Shown: positions 19,217 through 29,015, counted from the stretch's first letter. The stretch is DNA of 64,000 bases from Saccharicrinis sp963663905 (GCA_963663905.2 OY760657.1:2542001-2606000); one strand, 5' to 3'. Made by a program: numbers and translations. Notes: a model not told the origin generated them from the sequence alone.

Positions 19217-19996
19217 ATGAGATTAAAATTTCTATCCTATATCTTCAGTATATTTATTGTATCGATTATAATTTTCTCTTGTTCACCACAAAATTGCAAT
19301 TACACAAAAAAAGCTATTCATCAGCAAAAAGACATAATTGAGGAATGTGATTGTTTTACATGTATTAATGAAGTTGATTCTGGTTTACAAATGAAATTAA
19401 ATACCATTGATAAAAAGTTGGTACAAATCTATTTAATTCGCCATGCCAAACCTGATATTCAAAAAAAGACATTCTATTCATCTAGCCAAGCACAGGAATA
19501 TATCACAAACTACAATCTTGTTCCAATCAAAAAATTTGAAAGCACGCTTGTATGCAATAATTTATATAAACCACATACTATTTATTGTTCGAATTTAAGA
19601 AGGTCAATTGAAACTACAGAATCCATCTTTGAAAACAAATATGATATTGCGAGTGATAGCTTATTTCGTGAATTTGAAAACAAAATAATTAAAGCCCCCA
19701 ACTGTTTCAAAACACCATTACTTCATTGGCAAATTATAAGTAGAATTTCATGGATATTAGGAAGAAAAGATATGGATATTGAGTCTTTTAAAGAAGCTAA
19801 AAAGAGGGCACAAAAGGCTTCAAACAAGCTTATTGATATTGCAAAAAATGAAGAGACAGCTATTCTAGTTGCGCATGGTATGCTGAATCGAACAATCGCT
19901 AAAAGACTAAAAAAAGAAGACTGGATAATAATTGAAAAGAATGGCAAAAAAAATCTTGGAGCTACAATACTTATAAAAGCTATTGATATAAAATAA
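19217..19996 (+). CDS. Histidine phosphatase superfamily lipoprotein
   Basis: From the ATG at 19217 the protein opens with a lipoprotein signal (SIIIFSCSPQNC), preferred over a TTG eight codons upstream. The phosphatase core begins at YLIRHAKPD, the RHG-type motif with the nucleophile His, and ends with LVAHGMLNR, the second catalytic His. The region between holds SNLRRSIETTE, the conserved Arg. The family removes phosphate from small molecules or proteins; a lipid-anchored envelope form suggests acting outside the cytoplasm. A hairpin terminator follows 3 bases after the stop. Confidence 0.83.
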   Translation: MRLKFLSYIFSIFIVSIIIFSCSPQNCNYTKKAIHQQKDIIEECDCFTCINEVDSGLQMKLNTIDKKLVQIYLIRHAKPDIQKKTFYSSSQAQEYITNYNLVPIKKFESTLVCNNLYKPHTIYCSNLRRSIETTESIFENKYDIASDSLFREFENKIIKAPNCFKTPLLHWQIISRISWILGRKDMDIESFKEAKKRAQKASNKLIDIAKNEETAILVAHGMLNRTIAKRLKKEDWIIIEKNGKKNLGATILIKAIDIK

Positions 19997-19998
19997 AA

Positions 19999-20023
19999 AT
20001 GCCGGTTCCCCTAAAACCGGCAT
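19999..20023. terminator. Terminator shared by the phosphatase and ald genes
   Basis: ATGCCGGTT (19999-20007) pairs perfectly with AACCGGCAT (20015-20023). The T-rich tail is better in the minus direction, serving alanine dehydrogenase. Confidence 0.85.
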
Positions 20024-20068
20024 TCTCTAACTATCAACTATTTCATTTTAGAGCAACTAAAATGATTA

Positions 20069-21184
20069 TTATTTTAATATTTCTTCAACAGGAACAAAAG
20101 GTAAATCAAATGCTTCAGAAACACCTTTATATACCACATCTCCTTTAATAATATTCAATCCAAGCTTAAGTGCATTATTATCTTTACATGCTTGCTCCCA
20201 TCCTTTATTTGCTAATTGCATTGCATAAGGTAAAGTTGCATTTGTTAGCGCTAAAGTTGATGTAAATGGAACTGCTCCCGGCATATTGGCAACAGTATAA
20301 TGAATTACATCATCTATAATATATGTTGGATCATCATGAGTTGTTGGTTTTGAAGTTTCAAAACAACCACCCTGATCAATAGCCACGTCAACCATTACAG
20401 TTCCTTGCTTCATTGTAGGTAGCATATCTCTGGTGATTAATTTAGGGGCTTTTGCTCCCGGAATTAATACGGCACCAATGATAACATCCACATCTTTAAC
20501 AAATTCTCTAACTCTCATTTCATTAGGAACCATTGTTTTAACGTTAGCTGGCATTACATCATCCAAATAACGTAAACGATCAATATTTAAGTCCATGATA
20601 GTAACATCAGCACCTAAACCTGCAGCCATTTTTGCAGCCTGAGTACCAACAACTCCACCTCCAATGACTAATACTTTTGCTGGGGGTACTCCTGGAACTC
20701 CTCCTAGTAAAACACCTCTTCCTCTGTAAGTTCTTTCTAAATATTTTGCACCTTCCTGAATTGCCATACGTCCTGCAACCTCTGACATAGGGATTAATAA
20801 TGGTAATTTTCGATCTGGTGTTTCAACTGTTTCGTAACTTAAACAAATTGCCTTTTGCTCAATCATTGCCTTAGTTAAAGGTTCGCATGAAGCAAAGTGA
20901 AAATAGGTAAATAACAATTGATTTTCCTTAATCAACTTATATTCCGGTTCAATAGGTTCTTTTACCTTAACAATCATTTCTGCAATAGCATATACATCCT
21001 CAATTGTTGGTAAAATTTTCGCACCGGCTTTTTCATAGTCCTCATCATAAAAATCAGTGCTGAATCCAGCTCCTGATTGTACATAAACAGTGTGGCCTGC
21101 TTTTGTCATTTCCAAAACACCGGAAGGCGTCATACCTACCCTGTTTTCTGCTGGTTTAATCTCCTTTGGTACTCCTATTATCAT
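20069..21184 (-). CDS. ald: Alanine dehydrogenase
   Basis: The 371-residue protein has the normal family length and landmarks: MIIGVPKEIKPAENRVGMTP at the N-terminus with the Arg that binds pyruvate, ANQ-type VKVKEP, the Rossmann motif VIGGGVVGTQAAKMA near 171-185, and DVAIDQGGCFETSKPTTHDD near 267-286, which includes the active-site Asp. It interconverts L-alanine and pyruvate plus ammonia with NAD+. It is a single gene with a hairpin terminator after it. Confidence 0.95.
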   Translation of the reverse strand: MIIGVPKEIKPAENRVGMTPSGVLEMTKAGHTVYVQSGAGFSTDFYDEDYEKAGAKILPTIEDVYAIAEMIVKVKEPIEPEYKLIKENQLLFTYFHFASCEPLTKAMIEQKAICLSYETVETPDRKLPLLIPMSEVAGRMAIQEGAKYLERTYRGRGVLLGGVPGVPPAKVLVIGGGVVGTQAAKMAAGLGADVTIMDLNIDRLRYLDDVMPANVKTMVPNEMRVREFVKDVDVIIGAVLIPGAKAPKLITRDMLPTMKQGTVMVDVAIDQGGCFETSKPTTHDDPTYIIDDVIHYTVANMPGAVPFTSTLALTNATLPYAMQLANKGWEQACKDNNALKLGLNIIKGDVVYKGVSEAFDLPFVPVEEILK

Positions 21185-21364
21185 CGTTTAGTTCTTTAAT
21201 TATAATTATACTGAAATAACCTCTTTTCTATAAAGCAAATTACCAAATTAATTATTAGCTGTACTATGAATATTATCATCGAAAAAACCTGCATTTCGTC
21301 AGTAATTAAATAGCTACCATCTGTTTTTGAGATTTGATTACATTTGCGAACTCAAAATGATATA

Positions 21365-22573
21365 ATGAAGAATATATTTTTATATAATCCAACCAGTGAA
21401 ATGGCTATTGCCAATGGAACAAATAGTTATATGCCTCCTAAAAATCTATTGAAATTTGAAAGGGATTTGGCATTTATACCCTCATTCTTTGCTAAAGAGG
21501 ATGATTGTATCATTGTTGAGGATATTCCTGATACTAAATTCCTGGAACAATGGCATCACTTGGGATTACCCATGTTAAACTATTTAAAACCTTCTGAAAT
21601 TAATTCTTCGCTTCAATATAGCTCTTTATGTCCATGGAGCTGGAACCAAACAGTGCATCACAAATTCAAGAATATACTGCCTTCAGGAAGTCCTGAGTTT
21701 AAATCATCTCCAAACTATATATGGAATAATGATCATAAGCATTTTTTTAGCAGAGATACTGCCAACAGGGTTCAAAAAATTATTAATACTTTAAGCAACA
21801 ACTTACAGGTTAAGATTCCATGTCCTGCCATAAACATTACTTCCATAAACCAATTTAGTGAATGGCTCTTGAATACTCCTGTTGCGATTATTAAGATGCC
21901 ATGGAGCAGCTCAGGAAGAGGAATACATGTTATTGATGAAGAAAACAATAAAAAGCTTAACCTGGACTGGATACGAGGAGCTATTAAACAACAAGGTTTT
22001 GTAACTGCTGAACCATTATTAAATAAAGTGTTTGATTTCTCCTTTCAACTTGATATAAAACGAGATGGAAATATAGAACTATTAGGATACTCTTTTTTTA
22101 TTAACGACAACAAGGGGCATTTTATAGGAGGAAATATTAACTGGCCTCATCAAGATGATGAGGTTAGCCAATTTTTATCGAAAGAAACATTAAAACAAGC
22201 TGCTCATATTTTAATAGAAGCACTTAAAAATGTTAATCCACATCATTATTACGAAGGACCTATTGGTGTAGATTCAATAGTTTACCTTAATGATGAAAAT
22301 CAATTTAAAATTCATCCTTGTCTTGATATTAACTGGAGATATAATATGGGATTGATCAATATAAACCTGCCTAAATATGTACATGAAGACTCTAAAGGAA
22401 AATGGTTAGTTGGTTCATTTAAGCCAGGAGAATGGGACTCTTTTATTGCAAAAAGTAAAGAAGAAAAACCTTTAGTATTGGTAAACAATAAAATTAAGTC
22501 AGGATTTATAAACCTCACTCCTCAAAATACAAATGCCACCTTTGGAGTTTGGATGGAAATTATTTGCTATTAA
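21365..22573 (+). CDS. Putative ATP-grasp protein of unknown function
   Basis: From the ATG at 21365 the protein has 402 residues; a TTG 21 bases upstream overlaps a promoter-like TACATTTG and is not favoured. It is not an annotated enzyme I recognise, but key ATP-grasp positions are visible in order: Lys177 in AIIKMPW, the glycine loop SSSGRGI (181-187), hinge AEPLL (215-219), GVDS at 301-304, and the Mg-binding strand LDINWRYNMG (320-329). The first 150 residues are unlike known preATP-grasp domains and rich in aromatic residues. There is no peptide-synthesis or maturation gene next to it, so the substrate is open. Confidence 0.7.
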   Translation: MKNIFLYNPTSEMAIANGTNSYMPPKNLLKFERDLAFIPSFFAKEDDCIIVEDIPDTKFLEQWHHLGLPMLNYLKPSEINSSLQYSSLCPWSWNQTVHHKFKNILPSGSPEFKSSPNYIWNNDHKHFFSRDTANRVQKIINTLSNNLQVKIPCPAINITSINQFSEWLLNTPVAIIKMPWSSSGRGIHVIDEENNKKLNLDWIRGAIKQQGFVTAEPLLNKVFDFSFQLDIKRDGNIELLGYSFFINDNKGHFIGGNINWPHQDDEVSQFLSKETLKQAAHILIEALKNVNPHHYYEGPIGVDSIVYLNDENQFKIHPCLDINWRYNMGLININLPKYVHEDSKGKWLVGSFKPGEWDSFIAKSKEEKPLVLVNNKIKSGFINLTPQNTNATFGVWMEIICY

Positions 22574-23012
22574 CTTTTTTCTATTAGCATTTGGCTTAGT
22601 AACACTCACAATTAACAAATTAAATGTACCTGCACACCTCTTAAAACATTATAACCTAAGTTCAATACAAAATTATTGGCTCAGACCGCCTATAAATAAT
22701 GAGTTTCAATGAATATTTGTAAAGTCATAGCGAGCTATGCCAAACAATTATGAAGCAGAAATGAGTTGTTTATAAGTAGATTAGTATTTTAATAAAATCT
22801 GAGCTCTTTTTCTGTTTCAAGGTTATATCTTGTGACTCTGGCTCTTAATAATTTATTTACAGAACATGATAAAATCGTGCTCTTACAAAAAGGTTTTAAA
22901 CAAAGGTCCAAGTTGAAAACTTGAACCAGAACAATGGTCGGATCTGGATGAAACGCCAGTTAAAAGAAATATTTTAGAGAGCTCTAATATTAATTACATG
23001 ATCTAAATAAAA

Positions 23013-23038
23013 AAGTAACGGTAAAACTACCGCTACTT
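23013..23038 (-). terminator. Terminator-like hairpin in the gene-free region
   Basis: AAGTAACGGTA (23013-23023) and TACCGCTACTT (23028-23038) pair with one mismatch; a T run follows on the minus strand. No gene upstream on that strand explains it. Confidence 0.5.
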
Positions 23039-23261
23039 CTTAAACACCTTAATCAATTAATATACTGCAACTTAACAAACATAAACAACATCTAAATTTT
23101 ACAATATTTTGTTAATCAGACAGTAATTATTCTGAAAAACACGATTTTCACTAAAAATTATTCCAAAATTCTCTTTTTTTGAAGAAAATTATTCCGGAAA
23201 CGAGTGTTTTTCGTACTTTATTGCTCCCCGCTTCGGTTCCGCATCGGGTCTGCTACGGTAT

Positions 23262-23320
23262 TTTATCGGATAGTCATCGGATACTGTTCGGATAGCCATC
23301 GCTATAGAGTATCCGATAAA
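23262..23320. repeat. Nested inverted repeat built on ATCGGATA
   Basis: TTTATCGGATA (23262-23272) is the exact reverse complement of 23310-23320, and ATCGGATACT (23276-23285) of 23308-23317. A third TCGGATA lies at 23288. The left arms are 11-12 bases apart, so two alternative stems compete for one right arm. Confidence 0.75.
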
Positions 23321-23342
23321 CAACCGATTAGAGACCGATAAA

Positions 23343-23414
23343 TTACCAACAAAATTTCGTCTATGTTACGTTCCTGTATACTTGCGGTATGGTTCAAGAA
23401 AAGATTGTTGGTAA
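23343..23414. repeat. Inverted repeat TTACCAACAA / TTGTTGGTAA
   Basis: Perfect 10-base arms at 23343-23352 and 23405-23414 enclose 52 bases. It lies next to the ATCGGATA repeat and may belong to the same element. Confidence 0.65.
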
Positions 23415-23601
23415 CAACATAAGTTTTTTGCTATAATAAAAATATCATCAACATCTGTCAATAGAAGATATAAAAACATATTTTAAACCTTCATTTATTT
23501 CTGTTCCCTTTTCCTTGCTCCTTTAATACTTTTATATAACAATGGTTTAACAATCAATTTACGCTTCTTCCGTATTCTTGTGCATATTTTAATATGGATC
23601 T

Positions 23602-24942
23602 ATGCTAAAGAAGAAACAGTTTGGGCAAGACTTTATTTGGGGAACAACAATTAGTTCGTTTCAAAACGAAGGCTGGTCCGATGCAGATGGAAAAGGGGAA
23701 TCGATTTGGGACAGGTTTACTTCTGATACCAATAACATTAAGAATAGCGACGAGATAAATAATGCCTCAAACTTTTATATAGATTACGAAAAAGATATAA
23801 AACAAGCTGCTGATTTGAATTTTAAAATCTTCCGCTTTTCATTATCATGGACAAGAATTTTTCCAGAGGGAAAAGGAACAGAAAATAAGAAGGGCGTTGA
23901 ATTTTATCATAAAGTAATAGATGCATGCATTAATAATGGTCTTACTCCATGGGTTACTTTATACCATTGGGATCTACCACAAAAACTCGAAGATCTGGGT
24001 GGATGGACAAGCAGAGCTATTATTCATTGGTTTAGTTCTTACGTTGAATTTTGCACTAAAGAGTATGGTGAAAAAGTAAAACACTGGATCATAATAAATG
24101 AACCTATGACTTTTGTTGGTCTTGGGCATTTTACAGGTTATCATGCACCAGCAAAAACAGGATTACAAAACTTTTTAAAAGCAGCACATCATGTTACTCT
24201 ATGTAACGCCATTGGAGGTAGAATTGTACGTAAAAACGTTGATAATTCAGTTATAGGGACTGCATTTAGTTGTTCTGTTGTTAAGCCGGTTAACAATAGA
24301 TTATTTAACCGGAAAGCAGCAAAACGAGTGGAGGCTCTTTTAAACAGATTTTTCCTTGAACCAGCATTAGGCTTAGGATATCCAACTGATATTATCACTG
24401 GATTAAATGCAATCAATAAGTATTTTAAGGAAGGTGATGACGAGCTTATTAAGTTTGATTTCGACTTTATAGGGTTGCAATACTATTTCAGAGTTGTCAC
24501 CAGGTTTAGTTTATTTCCGCCTGTATTATTTGCCTCTGAGGTTCCTCCTCACAAACGAACTAAAAATCTTAATTCTATGGGATTAGAAGTATACCCTAAA
24601 GGTTTATCTAAGGTTTTAAAGTTTTATAACCAATATCATGGCATCAAAAAAATCATAATTACAGAAAGTGGTGTTTGCTATCCTGACCATATTGTAAATG
24701 GTGAGATTTATGATATAAAAAGACTTAGATACCATAAAAAAATACTTAGTGAAATCCTTAAATCAAAAAAGAAAGGCGTTCCTATTGCCGGATATTTAAT
24801 ATGGACTTTAGTTGACAACTTTGAATGGAAAGAAGGTTTTGAACCACGATTTGGACTGGTTTATAATAATTTTAAGACACAAGAAAGAATTGTAAAATAC
24901 TCAGGTAACTGGTTCAAAGAATTTCTTAAAACGCCAGTATAA
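23602..24942 (+). CDS. Glycoside hydrolase family 1 (beta-glucosidase type)
   Basis: The 446-residue protein has the expected GH1 length and motifs: FIWGTTISSFQNEG at the N-terminus, TLYHWDLPQ, the acid/base motif WIIINEPMTFVG near 172-183, and the nucleophile in IIITESGVCYPD near 352-363, plus WTLVDNFEWKEGF near the end. It hydrolyses beta-glucosides or related disaccharides; no signal peptide is present, so it acts in the cytoplasm on imported sugars. The adjacent convergent gene is a sodium symporter, 7 bases away, which might supply substrate but more probably transports an amino acid or a different solute. Confidence 0.93.
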   Translation: MLKKKQFGQDFIWGTTISSFQNEGWSDADGKGESIWDRFTSDTNNIKNSDEINNASNFYIDYEKDIKQAADLNFKIFRFSLSWTRIFPEGKGTENKKGVEFYHKVIDACINNGLTPWVTLYHWDLPQKLEDLGGWTSRAIIHWFSSYVEFCTKEYGEKVKHWIIINEPMTFVGLGHFTGYHAPAKTGLQNFLKAAHHVTLCNAIGGRIVRKNVDNSVIGTAFSCSVVKPVNNRLFNRKAAKRVEALLNRFFLEPALGLGYPTDIITGLNAINKYFKEGDDELIKFDFDFIGLQYYFRVVTRFSLFPPVLFASEVPPHKRTKNLNSMGLEVYPKGLSKVLKFYNQYHGIKKIIITESGVCYPDHIVNGEIYDIKRLRYHKKILSEILKSKKKGVPIAGYLIWTLVDNFEWKEGFEPRFGLVYNNFKTQERIVKYSGNWFKEFLKTPV

Positions 24943-24949
24943 TAACTGT

Positions 24950-26389
24950 TTACTTTTCTTGTTTTCCAGGATAAACTAAAGATAATGTTACTGCTAAGAT
25001 AAAGGCCACCAAATAACTAATTAAACGTTCTGAAATTCCGGTTGAATCCAACAACCATGTTTTCCAAATTACAGTAGTAAAGGATCCTCCTATAAAAGAT
25101 CCATATAATCCAGCTACCGAAAATCTTTTCCAGAATATTAAAAGAATAATTGCAGGCCCGAATGAAGACCCAATACCCGACCAGGCATAAGATACCAAAC
25201 CATAAACCGTATCTTCCATAGATAAAGCTAAAATAAAGGCTACCACTCCCACAAAAATGATCAACAATCTATTTATAACCAGCTTTTGACGTTGTGTTTT
25301 TTGGGTACGATTCATTGTTTCCAATAAATCTTCACTAATAGCTGTTGAAGCCACCATTAATTGAGAAGAAGCTGTAGACATCATGGCACTGACAGCTCCT
25401 GAAAGCAAAACACCTGCTAACAATGGATTTAATAACAACATCACCATTGTAGGCATAATTTTCTCTGCATCGTTAGTTAAAACTTTAACTGCATCACCTA
25501 ACAATCCGGCATGTGCCATTTTATAACCTATTAATCCAATCATAAATGCACCTGAATAAGCCAATAGCGTCCATACAATAGCTACTACTCTTCCTTGATT
25601 CGTATCTCTATCATTTCTTAGAGCCATCATTCTCGTTAATAGCTGTGGTTGACCTGTATGTCCCAAAGCCCAACTTAAACCATTAACAATTAACAACGCA
25701 GAAAAAATAGTTCCACCATGTGCAGCCTTATAGGTTTCTGGAACATAATAGTACAAACCGGATAAATCTATACCATTTTGCACAGAAATAAACCCGGCAA
25801 CCAAAGGCAAAACCAAACAGGTAACAGCCATTAAAATAGCCTGAAAAGCATCTGTTGCTACAACTGTTATAAAACCTCCAAGCATTGTATAAATGGTAAC
25901 TAAAACAGAACCTATGACCATTCCCCAAAATGGATCTATCCCAAAAGTATTATTGAATATCTTACCTGCACCCGAAAATTGCGATGCGATATAAAGCATA
26001 AAAAAGAAAATAATAACCAATGAGGTTACTGATATAATTGATTTTTTATGATTGGGAAAACGATGCGTAAATAAAGATGAAACCGTTAGCGCCTTGGTTT
26101 CATGCTGCATCCTTTGAAGTGGCTTAGCTAAGAATGTCCAGATAAAAATGATTCCAATAATACAACCTAATGCCACCCATGCTGAAGCCATTCCTTCTGC
26201 ATACGCATGTCCTGTTAACCCCAACAGTAACCACGCCGATTCACCGGTTGCTCGTTCAGACAACGCTAATGAATAGCCGGAAAGTTTATTTCCTCCAATA
26301 ACAAAATCAGTATTATCTTTTGATTTTTTTGCTGACCAGGTAACTATTCCTATTAATAGAACCAGATATAAAATAAAAACTAATGTCAT
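24950..26389 (-). CDS. Sodium:solute symporter (PutP-like)
   Basis: The 479-residue protein belongs to the SSS family: about 12-13 membrane spans, the N-terminal segment DFVIGGNKLSGYSLALSERA near 28-47, GESAWLLLGLTGHAY, and the sodium-site region SAMMSTASSQLMVASTAIS near 334-352. The GxSxxxxxG-poor, SERATGESAW pattern is closest to sodium/proline symporters. It imports a solute with Na+ across the inner membrane. It is convergent with the GH1 gene and divergent from the GT2 gene. Confidence 0.9.
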   Translation of the reverse strand: MTLVFILYLVLLIGIVTWSAKKSKDNTDFVIGGNKLSGYSLALSERATGESAWLLLGLTGHAYAEGMASAWVALGCIIGIIFIWTFLAKPLQRMQHETKALTVSSLFTHRFPNHKKSIISVTSLVIIFFFMLYIASQFSGAGKIFNNTFGIDPFWGMVIGSVLVTIYTMLGGFITVVATDAFQAILMAVTCLVLPLVAGFISVQNGIDLSGLYYYVPETYKAAHGGTIFSALLIVNGLSWALGHTGQPQLLTRMMALRNDRDTNQGRVVAIVWTLLAYSGAFMIGLIGYKMAHAGLLGDAVKVLTNDAEKIMPTMVMLLLNPLLAGVLLSGAVSAMMSTASSQLMVASTAISEDLLETMNRTQKTQRQKLVINRLLIIFVGVVAFILALSMEDTVYGLVSYAWSGIGSSFGPAIILLIFWKRFSVAGLYGSFIGGSFTTVIWKTWLLDSTGISERLISYLVAFILAVTLSLVYPGKQEK

Positions 26390-26440
26390 TGTTAAGTGAT
26401 TAAATGTGAGGAAAAATAATGATTAAAACTTAAAAATAAA

Positions 26441-26475
26441 ATTAGATTAGAGATGTTAGATTAGAGATTAGAGAC
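26441..26475. repeat. Degenerate TTAGA/TTAGAGA word tract
   Basis: Repeats of TTAGATTAGAGA with small variations fill 35 bases between the symporter and the GT2 gene. A second tract of ATTATCTA words lies at 26541-26566. Confidence 0.6.
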
Positions 26476-26602
26476 AAAATACTCGTGATTAATGATAATT
26501 AATCAAAACATTATTTTTATTGTGAATTAGTATAAGCTCTATTATCTATTATCTACTATTCTAATCATTTAGGTTTTTACCTAAAAAAAATTCATTTTTG
26601 CA

Positions 26603-27367
26603 ATGATGAAGCATAATGATATAACCATTTCAATAATTACAGCCACTTATAATGCTGAAGCAACAATAGAAAGTACCATACAGTCTATTGTTAATCAAAC
26701 CTATAAAAATATTGAATACATTATTATTGATGGCGGATCTACAGATAACACATTAAATATTATCAATAAATACAGCTCACACATACATCACCTTATTTCG
26801 GAAAAAGATCGTGGTATTTACGATGCGATCAATAAAGGAATTTCTATTGCTTCAGGTGATGTTATAGGAATTTTGCATGCTGATGACGTATTCTTTGATA
26901 ACAACACCATTGAATATATTGCTTTTGCTTTTAATCAGGGAAATTGCAATGCTGTTTACGGTGATTTATATTACGTAAACACGCAAAATACAGATAAAGT
27001 AATCAGAAACTGGAAAAGCAACGACTTTGAGCCTAAACTTTTAAAAATGGGTTGGATGCCTCCTCATCCTACTTTATTTATTAAAAAAGAGGTATTTGAA
27101 GAAATTGGCAATTATAGCCTAAACTATAAAATATCTGCCGATTATGATTTTATCCTCCGCTTATTTTCTAAATCATCTCACACGTTTAAATACATTCCGC
27201 AAGTAATTACAAAAATGCGTGTGGGTGGAGAAAGTAACAAAAGCGTTAAAAATATTATTTTAAAGTCTCAAGAGGATTTAAAAGCCTTGAAACAAAATAA
27301 AGTTGGTGGCGTATCAACCCTGGTATGGAAAAATGTATCAAAGATTCCACAATTTTTTAAAAAGTAA
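26603..27367 (+). CDS. Family 2 glycosyltransferase
   Basis: The 254-residue protein is a GT-A fold transferase: SIITATYNAEATIESTIQSI at the N-terminus, YIIIDGGSTDNT, and the metal-binding HADDVFF near 93-99, with DYDFILRL further on. Such WcaA-type enzymes add sugars during capsule, LPS or exopolysaccharide synthesis on the inner face of the membrane. It lies 22 bases before the RemB/Wzi-type gene, and the two may act in surface polysaccharide assembly. An ATG directly in frame one codon later is an equally good start. Confidence 0.9.
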   Translation: MMKHNDITISIITATYNAEATIESTIQSIVNQTYKNIEYIIIDGGSTDNTLNIINKYSSHIHHLISEKDRGIYDAINKGISIASGDVIGILHADDVFFDNNTIEYIAFAFNQGNCNAVYGDLYYVNTQNTDKVIRNWKSNDFEPKLLKMGWMPPHPTLFIKKEVFEEIGNYSLNYKISADYDFILRLFSKSSHTFKYIPQVITKMRVGGESNKSVKNIILKSQEDLKALKQNKVGGVSTLVWKNVSKIPQFFKK

Positions 27368-27389
27368 TTGAACACAGACTTAATATAAA

Positions 27390-29015
27390 ATGAGAAAAAA
27401 CTCTTTCAATCTATTATCACTAATTGTTACCCTGGCATTATTTACCGTTATTGATTCCGCTCATTCACAACAGATTAGCTACTATCAAAATCAGGAATAT
27501 AATCCTTTTTATAAAACTATTTATCAACCCGGAAATAACTTTCATACTTCAGTTCAGCCATATAGAATAGATAAAATTAGTTCTATCGCAAATACCGATT
27601 CATTAATATATGATGGTATGAGAATGCCAAGTGGCAATTTAAATTTTTGGAGAAGGATATTTAAGGATCATCTACTAAAATGGGAAGATAAAGATATCTC
27701 GATTAGAGTAAATCCTCTTTTTGACTTTGAGGTAGGAAAAGAATCGGAAGAAGGCCAGCAAACATGGACAAATACAAGGGGACTCTTTATTGAAGGAAAC
27801 ATTGGTAAGTACTTCTATTTTTATACCGACTTCCAGGAAAATCAAGCTGTGTTCCCCAATTATTACGATGCTTTTATACAAGAAAGAAAAGTAGTTCCGG
27901 GACAGGGAAAAACAAGAAACATAGGTCAACGAACCCACGACTACGCACAATCCACTGGCTTTATTTCTTTCAATCCTATTCAATGGTTTAACGTTCAGTT
28001 AGGACAAGGAAAGAATTTTATTGGTGATGGATACCGTTCATTGTTAATATCTGATAATGCTTACAGTTATCCATATTTAAAATTTAGTGCAGAGTTTAAA
28101 AAAGTGCATTATATGGTAATGTGGGGACAGCATCGAGATTTGTTTAATATAGATCCTATTGATGAGAGCAATGACGTTCGTTACCCAACTAAATATTCTG
28201 CATCTCACTATTTAACAGTTAATGTAGGCCATAGATTATCAGTAGGACTTTTCGAAAGCGTAATATGGGCTGCGCAAGACTCTGCTGGAAACAGAAACTT
28301 TGACATGGCATACATGAATCCAATTGTATTTTATCGTCCGGTTGAGTATTCAATTGGTTCTCCGGATAACATCACTATGGGTGCCAATGTTAAATATATA
28401 GTCGGAAAGCACAATGTACTATATGGCCAATTTGTAATGGGAGAATTTAAAGCTGACGAAGTCTTCTCTGGAAACAACTGGTGGGCCAATAAACAAGGTT
28501 TTCAGGTTGGAATGAAATGTTTTAATTTATTTGGCATTAACAATCTCTACTTCCAGGCAGAATATAATCAGGTTCGACCTTACACCTATTCACATCGCGA
28601 ATCCATTTCTAATTATGCTCATTATAATCAGGAGTTGGCTCATCCTTTAGGCGCAAATTTTAGAGAAGGTGTTTCATTTTTAAGATACAAATACAAACGC
28701 TGGCATTTTAACCTTGAGTTTATGACTGCCATGAAAGGAAAAGACTATAGTGATGATGTTAGTTATGGAGGTAATATTTTCCTTGATAATGATTTACGTC
28801 TTAATGATTATGGCAACACTTTAGGCCAGGGATTAAAAACTAACATTAGTTATCTTGATGGAAACATCAGCTACATGATTAATCCAAGAAACAACTTTAA
28901 TATCGCCCTGGGAACCAGATACAGAAAAGAAAGCAATGAGTTAGAAACTCTAAATACAAAAATGGTTTGGTTTGCTGTAAGAACTTCAATTAAAAACCTT
29001 TATAAAGATTTTTAG
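27390..29015 (+). CDS. RemB/Wzi-type outer-membrane capsule assembly protein
   Basis: The 541-residue protein has a signal peptide (cleavage near IDSAHSQ, about 27) and an outer-membrane beta-barrel pattern with many aromatic alternations. The segment QLGQGKNFIGDGYRSLLISD near 205-224 and the spread of YMNP, GNNWW and similar motifs match the Bacteroidota proteins called gliding motility protein RemB, related to Wzi capsule-attachment porins. It likely binds or exports surface polysaccharide. No other gliding genes are present here, so RemB naming does not prove motility. It is downstream of a GT2 gene. Confidence 0.82.
   Translation: MRKNSFNLLSLIVTLALFTVIDSAHSQQISYYQNQEYNPFYKTIYQPGNNFHTSVQPYRIDKISSIANTDSLIYDGMRMPSGNLNFWRRIFKDHLLKWEDKDISIRVNPLFDFEVGKESEEGQQTWTNTRGLFIEGNIGKYFYFYTDFQENQAVFPNYYDAFIQERKVVPGQGKTRNIGQRTHDYAQSTGFISFNPIQWFNVQLGQGKNFIGDGYRSLLISDNAYSYPYLKFSAEFKKVHYMVMWGQHRDLFNIDPIDESNDVRYPTKYSASHYLTVNVGHRLSVGLFESVIWAAQDSAGNRNFDMAYMNPIVFYRPVEYSIGSPDNITMGANVKYIVGKHNVLYGQFVMGEFKADEVFSGNNWWANKQGFQVGMKCFNLFGINNLYFQAEYNQVRPYTYSHRESISNYAHYNQELAHPLGANFREGVSFLRYKYKRWHFNLEFMTAMKGKDYSDDVSYGGNIFLDNDLRLNDYGNTLGQGLKTNISYLDGNISYMINPRNNFNIALGTRYRKESNELETLNTKMVWFAVRTSIKNLYKDF

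Larger units (their letters stand above)
22574..23601. other. Gene-free 1-kb region with hairpins and coding relic
   Basis: No intact gene is visible. It holds, in order: a perfect palindrome CATAGC-GA-GCTATG (22726-22739); a stretch 22709-22922 that reads as broken coding sequence; a hairpin with 11-base arms (23013-23023, 23028-23038); an imperfect inverted repeat around 23132-23216; a relatively GC-rich island from about 23220; nested inverted repeats to 23414; and a C/T-only tract near 23500. It looks like an accumulation of decayed mobile or repeat DNA. Confidence 0.55.
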
